Positions 23,201-36,200 of a stretch of 64,000 bases of DNA are shown here, one piece after another. Below the pieces are notes generated by a model that saw nothing but the letters and a program-made list of their open reading frames with translations, ran no database searches and was not told the DNA's origin. Origin of the DNA: Azolla caroliniana. Lineage: Eukaryota > Polypodiophyta. Numbering within the stretch: the first letter of the stretch is position 1; every line of letters starts with the position of its first letter. Position numbers and translations under genes: made by a program. The DNA lies in contig JBHGNT010000005.1 in assembly GCA_043228905.1 (NCBI GenBank), positions 19,840,001-19,904,000 of the forward strand. Direction: 5' to 3'.

Positions 23201-26200
23201 TTTGCTGAACGTCATCAGTCAATAGCTGCTCCCTCAAACATCCCTCTTTACCTTTAACTGGTATCAGAGCCAAATCTCTTTCCTCTGCTTTGCTGTTTTT
23301 TTTAGATTCAGAATCAGCAGAAAACACAGTTTTTTAAAAAAAATAAATAAATTCTGGCAGACCCTTTCCTATTGGTATTCTGCTCAATTTTCTGAAGGCA
23401 TCTGTCATAAATCTTGGGAGCAATGGCCTCCACTTCAACTGAAATGAAAAATTTCTTTGAAATCAAGAGATTTGATGGAAAAGGTTTCGAATTATGGAAA
23501 GAGCGTATTCTGGGCATCCTCTTTCTGAGAGATTGTGAAGATGCTCTCGTGGAAAAAAAACCAGAGAGCATGGAAAATGATGCTTGGAACACTCTGAATA
23601 AGAAAGCCATTACATATATTAAAATGGTTGTTTCTGATGAAATTCTTGTAGATATAAAGGGCTTGATTACTGCCCATCAAGTTTGGGAGCAACTTAAGAC
23701 AACTTACGAGAATACGACTCCTGTGAATCAGGTGCATTTGATGAGAAAACTTGTCAGTATGAGGCTTGATGAGTCGAAAGGTGCAACAGAGCATCTATCG
23801 TTATTCACATGTACTCTCTCCCAAATACAAGATTTAGGATTACCAGCTTTTGATGACAAGCTCAAAGCTATCTTCCTACTTATGACTTTACCCGATTCGT
23901 GGGAAACATTAGTTGTTCCACTATCTAATAGCCCCACCTTGACCTTCAATATTCTCAGTGAAGAGATTAGAAGACAATCTAGTGGAGAAGGTAGTGGTCC
24001 AGCATACAATATTAGGGGGAGATATGATAAGAGGACCCCAAATATAGGACAAAGAAATAGAAGTAAGAGTAGAGGGAAAGGAAAGGAACAAGATATCACA
24101 TGCTATCAGTGTGGTCGTAAAGGTCATAAGAAACCTGATTGTAGATATTTGAAGATGGAACTAGAAAGGAAGAAGAATGTAGGAGAGAAGAAAATAAAGA
24201 TGATAAATTTAATACAACAGAGAAAGCTAATATGACTTCAAATGTTATCATTGAAGACCTATCTGGTGAAGATGGTGATGTACTTTGTATTACAGGTGAT
24301 GCCTTCATAGCTCATGTTCAAGACATCCAAATCACCAAAACAGATGTTATTGATGCTTTATTGTCAATTGATGATGGATTGACACAAACGTGGATAGTAG
24401 ACTCTGGGGCTTCTTTTCATGTTACTCCATGTTTGGAGTGCTTTACCACATTTGACACAGGCAGTTATGGAAAAGTTTATCTTGGTAACAATAGTGCTTG
24501 CAATATTGATGGTATTGGAACCATACACTTGTCTTTGGATAATGGTCAAGAGCTCGTGCTCAAAGATGTTAGGTATGTACCTAGCATTAAGAAAAGTTTG
24601 CTATCTATAGGACAGATGGATTTGCATGGTTACACCACATTATCCGGTGGTGGATTGTGGAAACTAAAGAAAGGATCTATGGTTATTGTGAAAGGTTGCA
24701 AAAAGGGCACTCTGTACTGTTTGCAATGTAAAGCTTTACCTGGAAGGTTTCTTGCTATTGCTGAATTTGACTCTCGTTTAGAGCTTTGGCATAAGAGATT
24801 AGGACATTGATCCAAAAAGGACTTCAAGTCCTTTCTGCTCTAAAAAGATTTGATGTTAAAGGATCAAAGCTGGTTTTTTGTAATGATTGTCTATTTGGCA
24901 AACAAGTGAGAAATTCTTATTATTCGGGTACCTCTCGTAAACCAAATGTGCTAGATTTGGTGCATTCTGATGTATGTAGCATGCCTGTAAAATCCTTGGG
25001 CGGTGCTGCATATTTTATTTCCTTTATCGATGATTATTGTAGGAAGATTTGGGTGTACTTGATGAAAAAGAAAGGTGATGCATTTAATGCATTTAAATCT
25101 TTTCATGCATTTGTGACTACCCAAAAATGGACAAAACTGAATGTCTCAGAACAAATAATGAGGGCGAGTTTACATCTGCAGAATTTTAGTCCTATTGTGA
25201 CTTACATGGTATTAAAAGAGAGCTTATAGCTCCATATAACCCTTCATCAAATGGGGTGGAAGAAAGATATAATAGGACCTTGTGTGAGCGAGTATGGTGC
25301 ATGTTGTCCACAGCTAATCTCCCTCATGAATTTTGGGGAGAAGCATTAAAAACCGCGGTTCATATATGTAATCGTTCTCCCAACAAGTCCTTAAAGAATG
25401 GAATCCCTGAGGAGGTTTGGTCTGGCAAACCAGCCTCATATGACCATTTATGAATTTTTGGTTGTGATGCATTTGTACACATTAGAAGTCAGCTGAGAAA
25501 CAAGTTCTATGCTAGGTCCACCATGGGCATTTTTATGGGCTATGGTGATGAAGGTGAAATGGGCTATAGGATTTGGTTACCTCAGTCCAGAAAAATTGTA
25601 CGCAGCCAAGATGTTTTTAATGAAGAAAAATTGCTGAAAAATGCTTGTTCCTCTGTTGGGAACTCTAAGAGCGTTACATTTCAGCAATTACAGCCATCCA
25701 CAAAATCTGAAAATAAACCTCATGATGCTATACCAAAGGTTGAATATGATGATCGACCGGTTATCTTTGAGCCAGAAGACGTTGGACAGCAAAGAGATGC
25801 TCATGAAGGTATTGGTCAACGAGATGAAGGTACTAAAGAACAAAATATAGATGTTGAACATGCTGGACATGGTTTGCGACAGCCAGAAAGTGCTGAAAAT
25901 GATTTTCCTCCAGATTTAGAACCAATCCCAGAAAATATTGATCATTGGGTACGTAGGTCTAATCGTTCAAGGAGGCATGTATATAGATATGACCCCTCTT
26001 TGCATTATGTCATGCTGTCAGATGAGGGTGAACCTCTTACTTATAAGGAGGCAATGTCATGTGAACTTAGCAGTAAGTGGGAGCTTGCAATGCAAGAAGA
26101 AATAAAATCTTTATATGCAAATGATACATGGGATCTTGTGTCCTTACCTCAAGGAAGGAAAGCTCTTCCAAATAAGTGGGTTTATAAGGTAAAGGAAATT

Positions 26201-29200
26201 GAAGGGAAACCAAAACACAAGGCAAGATTAGTTGCCAAGGGTTATGCACAGAAGGAAGGTATTGACTTCCAAGAGGTCTTCTCTCATGTTGTGAAGATGA
26301 CCACACTTCGTGTGCTATTTGCTCTCACTGCAATGCTTAATTTGGAGTTGTACCAAATGGATGTAAAGACCGCTTTTTTGCATGGTGATATTGATGAAGA
26401 GATCTACATGAAACAACCTGAGGATTTTGTAGTCCCTAACAAGGAGCATTTGGTATACAAACTAAAGCGTAGCTTGTATGGCCTAAAACAAGCACCACGA
26501 CAGTGGTATAAGAAGTTTGATACTTTTATGCTTTCTCAAGGCTTTGATCATAGCTATGCAGATCATTGTTTATACACAAAAAAGGATATCGATGACAGTC
26601 CCATCATACTTGTTCTATATGTGGATGATATGTTGCTAGCTGGGAAAAGAAAGACTAGTCTTGATGCTCTAAAAGATCAATTGAAATCGGTCTTCTCTAT
26701 AATAGATTTGGGAAATGCAGAGCATATTTTGGGCATGAGAATTAGTAGAAACAGAAAGGACAATTTGTTGTATTTGTCACAAGAAAAGTACATTGAAAAA
26801 GTGCTTAACAGATTTAATATGGCAGAAGCAAAGTCCCTTGGAGTTCCTTTGCCCTCATATCTTAAACTTAGCAAGGCTGATTGTCCAAAGGATGAGATGG
26901 AAGTCAATGCTATGAAGGGAATTCCTTATGCATCAGCATGTGGTTCTCTAATGTATGATATGGTAGCTACTCGTCCAGATATTGCTTATGCAGTGGGAGA
27001 TGTCAGTCGCTATATGTCTAATCCTGGTAAAGCACATCGGGAGGCTATCAAGTGTGTTTTCAGGTATCTTAAAGGTACACAAAGAAAATGTTTATGCTAT
27101 GGGAAGGGTGCATTAAGTTTGCAAGGATATTGTGATGCAGACATGGCAGGTGACTTGGATACACGTAAATCTACTAGCAGGTATATATTTACAGTTGCTG
27201 GTGGAGCAGTGTCTTGGTGCTCCAAATTGCAAAAGATTGTAGCACTGAGTACTACTGAAGCTGAATATATTTCAGCTACAGAAGCTTCGAAGGAAGCTAT
27301 ATGGCTCAGCAGACTTGCTGAAGATCTTGGCATGTCTGTTAGTACTCTTGTGTAAGGATGTGATAGCCAGAGTGTTGTGTATCTGGCTAAGAATGCCATG
27401 TTTCATTCGCGTACCAAACACATTGATGTGCGACATCACTTTATCAGACAAGTTTTGGAGGATGGTCTAGTCACATTGACCAAGATCAAAACACAGGATA
27501 ATCCTGCAGATATTCTCATTAAAAGTCTTGGCAAAGCCCAACAAGAGCATTGCATACAGTTAGTGGAAGTTACTTGAATGTTCACGTCGGACCTTTAAGT
27601 GGGAGTTTGTTAGGTGTAAAGGCTCGTAGTTCACAAATTAGGTAATTATTCGTATATGTGAACACATTGTTCACTTGGACAGGACACCTCCTTTTGTAAT
27701 GTGAACACACCTCTTTCTTTGTAGGGTTAACTAATATAATAACCTTTGTTTCTTGTGTACCAATCAAGGCGGTTGGGTACACCCAATAATTTGTGCCTCT
27801 ACTCTCATCTCTACTACAGTTTTGTTTGCTGAACGTCATCAGTCAATAGCTGCTCCCTCAAACATCCCTTTTTACCTTTAAATCCATACAGTGAAATTCA
27901 GAATCCCTATCTCACTCTATTACGATCTAAGCCTTCCAGTTACATAGAGCTTGCTACCTAGTTTAGGTACATTTTAATTCCTTCTTGAATTTACGAGGTT
28001 ATTCTATAAGGCTCATAAGGATGTAATGTTTCTAGTCTATAGATCACCTTTTGAGTTCTCAAAGACATGAATATAACACTTCATTTCTCTCTAGAAGGAA
28101 AGATCTATATTACTATGCAAAAAAGATGCAGAAAAACCATTGATAATGTTCTCTCTGGCTGACACAAAAGAGAGTGCATAGCCACGGAGATGAAGATTAT
28201 AGTGATATTGCAGGGATCATCTCAAACTAAAAAAGGGAGGGTAATTCTACTGATACAAAAACTGCCCCCTTTCTTTCTCCATATTCATACTTTAATACTA
28301 GTAGTTGACACATTGTTTTTCTTTACAGGTAGCTCGCTAGATAGCTGACAGTTGTATTAGTATTTATCAGGAAATAAATAGGCATTTCCTTTCGGCAGCC
28401 TTTGGTCATTCTTTTAACCCTAAAAAGAAAAGAAAATGTAACTCAAAGCTGTGTTCCAAGAGACAATTACATACAAGCTTGACTTCATTTAACTTCACAG
28501 CACCTCTCACTGGAATAATGGAAACATTTATTTGGCTAGATTCTAGAATAAATGTCATTCTACTTGCCAATACCAAGTTTAACAATTTGTTATGTATAGA
28601 TGTACATTTTCAATAGTGTGAATGGAGTTTTCCATCCATATATGATTTCCTTGATGCTTCAAAAACAGTAGTCTAAAATGTGAAGGTCATCATTTATTAC
28701 GTTTAGTTACTGTGAACATGGTTTTTCTTCCACTACAAAATTTATATGGCATGCTATTGCTGACCAAGATAAAGGCAGAAATGAGAGTGAAAAAACAACA
28801 GACAAACATAAACTGTGAGACGCCTAAATTAGTATGTATATGAGGGACATGCAGAAATCAAGGTTTGGACATGATGAATATATACTGACACTGAAATTTT
28901 CTGGTTACAAAATTGAAGGCTCGTTTAGAGTTCCATTAATAGATGCCTATCACTAAAAATTTGGGCAAATTAACTGTCTTTTCTAATGCTTACTCACTAA
29001 GTTTGATCCCATACACCTTAAAAATTATGAAAGGAAAAACAAAATTGCACCATTAACCTTCGCTTCTAATGTTAATAATATACTTGAAAGTTTGATGGCC
29101 ATACCTTAAAGAAATCAGAGCCTATGTACAATGAGTTCAGATGTTGCAGCTGCCCAAGGAAACGGTCGATTTGTAAAGGATGTTTTGCCTCTAGCTTGAC

Positions 29201-30115
29201 GTCAATATGCAGCTGTTGAAGGGATGTTGCGAGACGAATGTACTCTGAAATGCTATCCAATTCCCAGTTTTGTCCATGCATATAGAGACTATTAAGAGAA
29301 GGCATTGATTGTATTTGAGGCTTTACATGACACATCAATACCAATGCTGATATGCCGTCACCCTCAGTCACAAGCTCTTTCACATAGCTGAGAGAGGCTT
29401 TGACAAGCTTAGGAGCATTTACACATAACCTTTGAATTGGTGCAACATTTCCAAGGTTATTGAGGAACTCTAGGCATTTGAGATTTTCTGCCCTAATATG
29501 GGGACTCTGTAAACCTGGGCAAGAATTGATCGTCAAATCCTCCAAAAGAGGACATAGTTGTACAAAATCCATGAGTGCGGTATCAGTGATAACAATAAGA
29601 TCGAGGAAACATGACTTGAGAAGGCTAAAGGGATGGCATTCAAGTGGGATGTTAGGAATTGAACCATAGCATATATTAAGCCACTGAAGTCTCTTACAAT
29701 TTGATAGATGTATAAGCTTTCCTGGTTGAGGTGTGGTGCGGTTAGGATCCACCAGAGTAAGCTTTTCTAGGGATGGTTTCACATGCTGAATCCATGTGCA
29801 TACATTCTTCTCTGAGAAGTGATCGTCATCTATCCATGGCCATACCACTGGATGATAAGCAATTTTTAGGTCTCGAACTCCATTAGTCTTGAGCAACATG
29901 CTAGAGACCACAGCTTCAATGGACGAAGCTTTTCTCTTGCTTTCAGCCCTGTTCTCAAAGAGCTGAAATGATTCAAAGGTAAGGGTGTCTACAATCTGAG
30001 AAAGGTTCTTCCATCGGCGACATACCATTGCACATTGAGCCACTGTTTGAGCCAAACCTAGCATTGAGAATATCAAACAAATGACCCCATCTGGTAGGCT
30101 ATCGAAATCAGCCAT
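19438..30115 (-). CDS. F-box/LRR-like protein, two coding exons around a 9.4-kb intron
   Basis: Exon A (30115-29105) starts MADFDSLPDGVICLIFSML, an N-terminal F-box (LPDGVICLIFSMLG...CAMVCRRWKNL). Leucine-rich segments follow, such as LEKLTLVD, LEDLTINSCPGL and LVKASLSYVKEL. It ends after GSDFFK at a GTATGG donor. Exon B (19716-19438) follows a TTGCAG acceptor in the same phase and adds 92 residues with SLKRLHVNAEPL, then stops. The total is about 429 residues. F-box proteins bring substrates to SCF ubiquitin ligases (family knowledge); the target is unknown. An upstream in-frame ATG at 30169 exists. I prefer 30115 because a TTTTGCAAG acceptor lies 4 nt before it, with a matching donor at 30600, suggesting a 5'-UTR intron. 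Pairing the two exons across 9.4 kb is inference from phase, strand and LRR character. Confidence 0.7.
19860..19993 (-). repeat. Possible tRNA-derived SINE head
   Basis: The minus strand reads GTAGCTCAATTGGTTAGG, a good pol III A box. About 30 nt later comes a weak B-box-like GGACCTGCATTC. The cloverleaf is incomplete. It lies just upstream of exon B of the F-box gene, inside its large intron. Confidence 0.35.
20145..20199. repeat. (TG)n(TC)n microsatellite
   Basis: A TG run passes directly into a TC run in the F-box intron, at the 5' edge of the LINE fragments. Confidence 0.95.
20203..20309. repeat. Inverted repeat (fold-back) within LINE
   Basis: Arms 20203-20251 and 20263-20309 are near-perfect inverted copies around an 11-nt loop. 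Both encode the same LINE RT segment (FDTVP-like) in opposite orientations, so the arms are an inverted duplication of one block. Confidence 0.8.
20203..22500 (+). mobile_element. Degenerate, rearranged LINE in the F-box intron
   Basis: Broken plus-strand frames carry non-LTR reverse-transcriptase motifs: GVNQGRPLSPTLFGLCIDKLEE (about 20416-20480), GVKSTTSYQVMFWET (20580-20640) with RYITKVKNMPNHRLPHLAW, and LLFTCSAYSAIRESYDDILRGG (21130-21200). Near 21420 EYVESFKYLG appears, then LLYGVEVYGGNIPKSIWKEFENVQKH (21600-21700). The order looks shuffled compared with my memory of this LINE family, because the SFKYLG block follows the CSAYS block. The 3' end is a TCTA tail at 22474-22500. No intact ORF remains. 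Confidence 0.75.
22984..23256 (+). repeat. 5' LTR of the intronic copia element
   Basis: 273 bp, starting TGTTAGG and ending CCTTTA; the pair member is 27608-27880. Confidence 0.9.
23423..27577 (+). pseudogene. Copia gag-pol, frame-broken
   Basis: Gag is 23423-24235, with CCHC knuckle CYQCGRKGHKKPDC. A second frame from 24232 carries protease WIVDSGASFH and integrase start LWHKRLGH, ending at 24810. Frame 24807-25229 holds the integrase knuckle CNDCLFGK and HSDVCS. Frame 25256-25453 has YNRTLCERVWCMLS. The longest open part, 25523-27355, has RT with YQMDVKTAFLHGD and LYVDDMLLAG plus RNase H (YCDADMAGD, STTEAEY). The tail is 27377-27577. At least five stops or frameshifts separate these parts, so the copy cannot make a full polyprotein. 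Confidence 0.9.
27608..27880 (+). repeat. 3' LTR of the intronic copia element
   Basis: 273 bp; differs from the 5' LTR at about 11 positions by eye, with no indel. Confidence 0.9.
27886..29104 (-). other. Remainder of the F-box gene intron
   Basis: AT-rich sequence between the copia target-site duplication and the exon A donor. I see no domain or repeat. Confidence 0.55.
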
Positions 30116-30118
30116 TTC

Positions 30119-30840
30119 CTTGCAAAAGTGTTGCTTATGAGCGTAACATGGTCTAGGTTTTCTCATCATTCGGGTATTTCATAATCACAGCATCGCAGGG
30201 ATTACAGATTCTCACAATCCTGGATTGGAATTTTCCTACTGATCAAGGTTATGGGATTAGGACTTTTCATGTTCAGGAATTAGGATTTCAAACAAACCAT
30301 ATAATTAGGTTTTGCATAAGCAGAGATTGGGGTTCTATCTAATCAAGGATTAGGGTTATAAATACACGTGGATCAGAGTTTTACATAACCAGAGATTAGG
30401 GTTTTCTTTTCATGACAGCATCAGGGTCCAGCATTACAGGAGCAACAGTGGTCATGCCAAGAAGAGGTCAACATTTAAGCGAGAATCTGATAAGGCCCAA
30501 AATAACAGGAAAAACGTTTTAACCAAAAAATAAAGAAAAGGGAAAGAGGTAACAAACAAAGAGATAAAGGGAAGGAAAAGGAAGGGAAGGTATGGCTTAC
30601 TTGCAAAAAGAAGAAGAAGGGAAGCTTGAGAGGGGTCAATCCAGCGCTGCAGAGAGGGCCACTTGACAAGAACTTGGCGAGGAGGAGGAAGGAAGAGAGG
30701 CCGCCATAGCCATCGCCATAGCCTGAGCCTGAGCCTGAGCCTGCAGGAGACAGGGGAGACAGGGGAATGACGTGGCGATGAATGATTCGCTGAGGATTCC
30801 ACGAAGAAGGAAGCCAAGGGTTTCAATGACTTTGCTTGCT
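30119..30840 (-). promoter_or_regulatory. Probable 5' leader of the F-box gene with 5'-UTR intron and uORF
   Basis: On the minus strand a TTGCAA/GTAAGC donor (GT at 30600-30599) and a TTTTGCAAG/GAAATG acceptor (AG at 30120-30119) would remove a 482-nt intron just before the start codon. The proposed leader exon (about 30840-30601) contains a 27-codon ORF (30719-30636) beginning MAMAMAASLP and ending before the donor. Several ATTAGGGTTT-like motifs occur in the intron at 30180-30420. Inference from splice signals only. Confidence 0.4.
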
Positions 30841-31251
30841 CTTCTTCTTCTTCTTCTTCTTCTTCTTCTGTATGTATGTATGTATGTATGTATGTATGTA
30901 TGTATGTATGTATGTATATATGTACGTATGTATGGTTATGTATAGTTATGTATGTATGTATGTATGTATTATGTAGGTACATACGTATGTATGTATGTAT
31001 AGTTATGTATGTATGTGTGGTTTTGTAATTATGTATGGTTATACATGTATGTATGTATGTATGTATCCATCCATATGGAGCTCCTTGATCTGACCCCTCC
31101 CTCATTATGAGATGCGCCTGCCTTGTACCAAGTGTCTAGAATCATTAGTTTGAATTGATTAAGGCCTATGTATGTATATATGTGTGTATGCATGTATATA
31201 TGTATGTATTTATGTACATACGTATGGTTATACATGTATGTGTGTATATAC

Positions 31252-31282
<31 letters not shown>

Positions 31283-31660
31283 TGTATGTATGTATCCATC
31301 CATATGGAGCTCCTCGATCTGACCCCTCCCTCATTACGGGATGCACCTGCCTTGTACCAAGTGTCTAGAATCATTAGTTTGAATTGATTAAGGCCTATGT
31401 ATGTATATATGTGTGTATGCATGTATATATGTATGTATATATGTACGTACGTACGTACGTACGTATTTATGTATGTATGTGTGGTTTTGTATTTATGTAT
31501 GGTTATGTGTGTGTGTGTGTGTGTGTATGTATCCATCCATCTGGAGCTACTTGATCTGACCCCTCCCACATTATGGGATGTGCCTACCTTGTACCAAGTG
31601 TCTAGAATCATTAGTTTGAACTTATTAAGGCCTATTTCTGTTTGATGGGCATCCCCCCCC
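30840..31660. repeat. CTT and TATG microsatellites with a triplicated ~230-bp unit
   Basis: A CTT run (30840-30868) is followed by long TATG arrays. Within them a unique segment starting CCATCTGGAG or CCATATGGAG, with GATCTGACCCCTCCC and CCTTGTACCAAGTGTCTAG, recurs at 31071, 31300 and 31537. The periods are 229 and 237 bp. The Tyr-Ile-His-Thr frames are translation artefacts of TATG repeats. Confidence 0.85.
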
Positions 31661-32335
31661 ATGTAAGAAAGATAATATCATATTTAATATCATCGGCCTT
31701 GTGTCTCGTGGCAACTTCCAACTTAACAACCAAGATGCATGAAAATAATAATAGGAAAGGGTAGTAAGTGGGAAATGGGAGGAATGGATGATGATGGAAT
31801 GGGAAGGGTGTGCAAGGGTTGTAAACTTGCCCACATCCTTGTGTAGCAGTTTAGTAACACAAACTTCAATGTACTTGATGGTATGGATTTGTGGCACGCT
31901 AATGCACCCGTTTAGACGTGCTCATCCTATCCAAATGCTTGAAAATTTTGACATCTTATACTCTCTTATTTTGTTGATTCCAAGCTCGAAACCTATCTTC
32001 TTCCTTTTGCATTTTCTTTTGGGATATGAAGACTTTTTTTGCACTTGGAACTCGAAGAATCTAAGTAATTTAATTGGATTATAGAACAAGCAAGAAAACT
32101 TGCTATAAAAGATATTTGCCAAATATGAAATAGATTGTAGGGACAAATAAGATATTCTAGGTAATGAAATTTTGTTTTTGGTCAAAACCACATAAAAAAA
32201 AGTCTTCAAGAAATGTCAAAGACAAATGAAGGATTCGAGCTTGAAAGCTTCAACTTATGAGATCATAATAATAACAAATTGTGTTGACTTTAAAAATACA
32301 AATTCACGATGTTTATTTAAACGAAATTGTAACAA
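31661..32335. other. Unassigned stretch
   Basis: AT-rich, with short ORFs on both strands but no recognised motif. It may be the body of the LINE whose 3' end follows, but I see no RT motif. Confidence 0.45.
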
Positions 32336-32722
32336 GACGACCAAACGTTGAAACATTGAAACATTGCTTGTGGGAATGTCATGCTGCACAACAAGTTTGG
32401 AGACAAGTGTTCGAGTTCTAGCCTTTATGTTTAGGGATTGTAGTTTTTCGTGGGGTATGGTAGTATGGGCTACAGTGACACAAATGATGTGGCATGTCCA
32501 AATGACACGATTATTAGAATTCAAAGAGGAATGATAATGGTGGTGCAACGAAGTCATATGGAAGCTCCTTACATGTTAAAGGCAATGCAAGAAGTATGGG
32601 AGCTACTATGCACCACCACAATGTGGTTTATTTGGACTGTTAGGTGTTCTATGGTGTTTGGTAATACTACTGTTCAGCCAGTGGAAAGTGTACGGAATGT
32701 CTGGATAGAGATGGTGCATACC

Positions 32723-33196
32723 TGTTAAGAGTCTATTACTAATCAATAGACCAAATCAAGTAAAAAGGAAGAAAATAGATTGGATAGAAGAACCCGTTCC
32801 ACCCGACCACCCCCGAGCTATGATCTAGACATAGCCAACCTACCACCGACGTCCCATACCGCCGGATATTAGGATGACTAATACCTTGGAAGAGATAAAC
32901 ACGATCGTCGAGACGAAAGCCTAGCCCGCACCACCGGTGTCTACGCCAGCAGCCTTCCGACATGATCATCTCTATGAGGGTAGCTAAGCCTCATATTTAT
33001 ACCTTTTCCTAGGCCCCTTGAATAGATGTGCCTTTCTAAAAGGCTCTCTATTCATTGGTTGTCTAAATCATGATAGTGCATGCACATATCATTCATTCTA
33101 TCCAATCATTAGTCCCCTTTTTAATAATAGTGAACATACCCTTCACTAATGTAAATATTAGTGACCTACCCTCACCAACGTTATGTGTACATAACA
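32723..33196 (-). repeat. 3' LTR of the gypsy element
   Basis: 474 bp; differs from its partner at one C/T site (CCACCCCCGAGC here) and one A/G site (CCGACATGATC here). Confidence 0.95.
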
Positions 33197-33203
33197 TACT
33201 CCC

Positions 33204-36200
33204 CTACTTCAAAAGATTGCACTCTTGCAATATAAAGTGAGGAATTTGTGCCTTAAGCGAATGCTCGCGTTCCCATGTGGCATCATCAATAGGTTTATCC
33301 ATCCATTTGATCTTGAGTAGCCGAATCTCTTTAGAACGTAAACGTTTAGTACGAGAATCAAGAATTCGTTCAGGAACATGAGGTTTGTAAGAAAAATCCT
33401 CTAATGTTACAAGATCTTGGATTGTGATGGTGTTATCACCAGAGCCTAAAAATGGTTTTAGACGATTGACGTGAAAAACAGGATGAATACCAACGTTACG
33501 AGGTAAGGCAAGGTGATAAGCAGATGACCCAACTCGCTTAAGGATTTCAAATGGGCCACAATATCGTGGGGCTAACTTAGCGCACTTGCCCGTAGATAAT
33601 GACGTAGAATCAGTCGGGACACGCAAAAAAACTTTTTGACCAATAGTAAATGCACGAGGACGTCTATCCTGATCAACATAAAATCGAGCACGATCTTGAG
33701 CTGTCTTGACATTTTCTTTGGCAATATGCAACATTTGGTTCATGTCTTGCAAAAAATTGCGTGTACTGTCTAATGTATCACGATGAATCGTGACATCAAC
33801 TGGGGCACGTGGCTGAAAACCATACATCAATATAAAAGGACTATATCCAGTGGATGTATGTTTAGAGCTATTATAGGCAAATTCTAAGATAGGAAGGTAT
33901 TGCTCCCACTTAGAAGGGGTTTTTGCTACATAAGCTCGAAGCATGTCCTCAATAATTTGATTAACTCGTTCAGTTTGTCCATCAGACTGAGGATGATCTG
34001 CGGAACTCATGCTCAACGTAGTTTCTAGTTTCTTAAAGACCTGAGTCCAAAAGTCACTAGTAAACTTGGAATCTCGATCACTAACAATATCCATCGGTAA
34101 TCCATAAAAACGAAATAACTCATCAACAAATTGATAAGCCAACTGTTGAGCGGTTACCGTGGTTTTTGTAGGAATAAATCTAGCTAATTTTGTTAGCCTG
34201 TCAACGACAACCCATATGGCATCATGACCCCTCTGTGTACGAGGTAAACTAACAATAAAATCCATCGAGATACTTTCCCATTTATTGTTGGGAATATCTA
34301 AGGGATGTAAAAGACCAACAGCTTTAAGTCGTTCCGACTTATTAATCTGACATTGTAAGCATTGAGTTACGTATTTATGCACGTCAGAGCGCATCTTAGG
34401 CCAGAAAAAAGTACACGAGATGAGAACGAACGTGCGTTGTATTCCAGGATGACCAGCAGATGGTGCATCATGACATTCATGAAAAATTTTCTGTTTAACA
34501 TTTGGTAAATCTGGAACACAGACCTTTCCACTACGGTAGAGCAAACCGTTTGTAATGTGAAAGGTCGTCTTCGAGGGTAGGGTGCTAGTATCGGCATCTA
34601 AACCAGATTCGGCTTTCGTCCAGTATTTTGAGAAATAACTGTCATCAAGGTATTTCCCTCGAAGGTGATCTAAAAGATCAGATTTTATTTCCGTGAAGCT
34701 AAGCATGTTAACTTCTTTAATGCGACTAAGAGCATCAGCAACGGTGTTCATAGAACCCTTGCGATATCGTATGGAAAAATCAAAATCTTGCATAAGGTCA
34801 GCCCAACGACCTTTACGACCAACAAGATCGGGCTGGTCACAAAAATACTTTAATGATTGATGGTCTGTTGTAACCACAAATTTATTTCCATAGAGATAGT
34901 GCCTCCATGTTTTAAGTGCGTGTATCACCGCAAACAACTCTTTCTCTTGAACCGAATATCGAGATTGAGCAGCATCAAGCTTCTTACTTTCAAAAGCGAT
35001 AGGGTGACCACCTTGATAAAGAACGGCACCAATAGCATAATCACTAGCATCGGTTTCAATTGAGAAAGGCTTAGAAGGGTCTGGTAATAGAAGAGTGGGA
35101 GCCTGACACACATGCTCCTTGAGTGTCTCAAATGATTTGTCAAGTTGTTCATTCCATGAAATTGGTTTGACAGACTTACGTGGATGACCTTTTAAAAGGT
35201 CAGTTAATGGCGTAGTCAATTTGGAATAGTTACGAATTGATTTTCGTAAAAATCCAACAAACCCTAAGAATGATCTAAGTTCACGAATATTACGAGGAAT
35301 GGGCCAAAGTTTAACCTTTTCAATACGAGAAGGTTCAATTTCAACGCCCTTTTCTGTAATTAAATGACCTAGGTACACAATAGATTTTTGGAAGAAGTCA
35401 CATTTTGAATGTTTTGCATAGAAAGAGTTGTCACGCAACTTTCGCAAAACAAATCGAACATGTTGAACATGATCTTGCAAGGTACAGCTATATATCAAAA
35501 TATCATCCAAGAAGACGACAACAAAATCACCGAGTTGATCTCGGAAAACATCATTCATCGCTTGTTGGAATGTGGCTGGAGCATTAGTCAACCCAAACGG
35601 CATGACTAAAAACTCATAATGGCCATAGCGCGTACGAAAAGCGGTTTTAGGAATATCATCCTCGGCGATGCAAATCTGATGATAACCAGTTCGTAAGTCA
35701 ATTTTCGTAAAATATCGAGCCCCATGCAAACGATCAATCAAATCATCGGCACGAGGTAATGGATATGCATTCTTAATTGTCATTTTATTCAAACGGCGAT
35801 AATTGATACACATTCGCCACGAACCTTCCTTCTTCTTGACTAATAGAACTGGCGCACCCCAAGGTGATTTACTATACCTAATGTGGCCCATACTCAAGTA
35901 TTCCTTAAGTTGTTTAGCGATCTCATCCTCTTCTAATCGACTAAGTCGGTAAGGTGGAATGCTCACAGGAGCAGCCCCAGGGATGAGTTCAATTTGATGG
36001 TCCACATTACGTTTAGGTGGTAAAGTAAGCGGTAATTCAGTAGGAAACACATCTTGAAAATCCTCTAAAATAGAGTCGAGTAATCGTTGCTCAAAATGTG
36101 GTAATTGTGTGGCGTCAATATTAAAATAATAAAATTGAACCGCAGGATCAATTACACACGAATAAATTAATGAACTAGAATACTCACTTAAAGATTTAGA

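Larger units (their letters stand above)
22984..27880 (+). mobile_element. Ty1/copia LTR retrotransposon (degenerate) in the F-box intron
   Basis: Two 273-bp LTRs (22984-23256 and 27608-27880) begin TGTTAGGTGTAAAGGC and are flanked by the 5-bp duplication AATCC (22979-22983 and 27881-27885). The primer binding site TGGTATCAGAGC lies at 23259-23270, complementary to initiator tRNA-Met. A purine tract AAGTGGGAGTT precedes the 3' LTR. The domain order gag, protease, integrase, RT, RNase H is copia-type. I count about 11 LTR differences (4%), so the insertion is moderately old. It lies opposite in strand to the host gene. Confidence 0.93.

Noticed and set aside
30452-31662. ORFs rich in Tyr-Ile-His-Thr or Met-Tyr-Val-Cys on both strands
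   Set aside because: Artefacts of TATG repeats, which are open in several frames.
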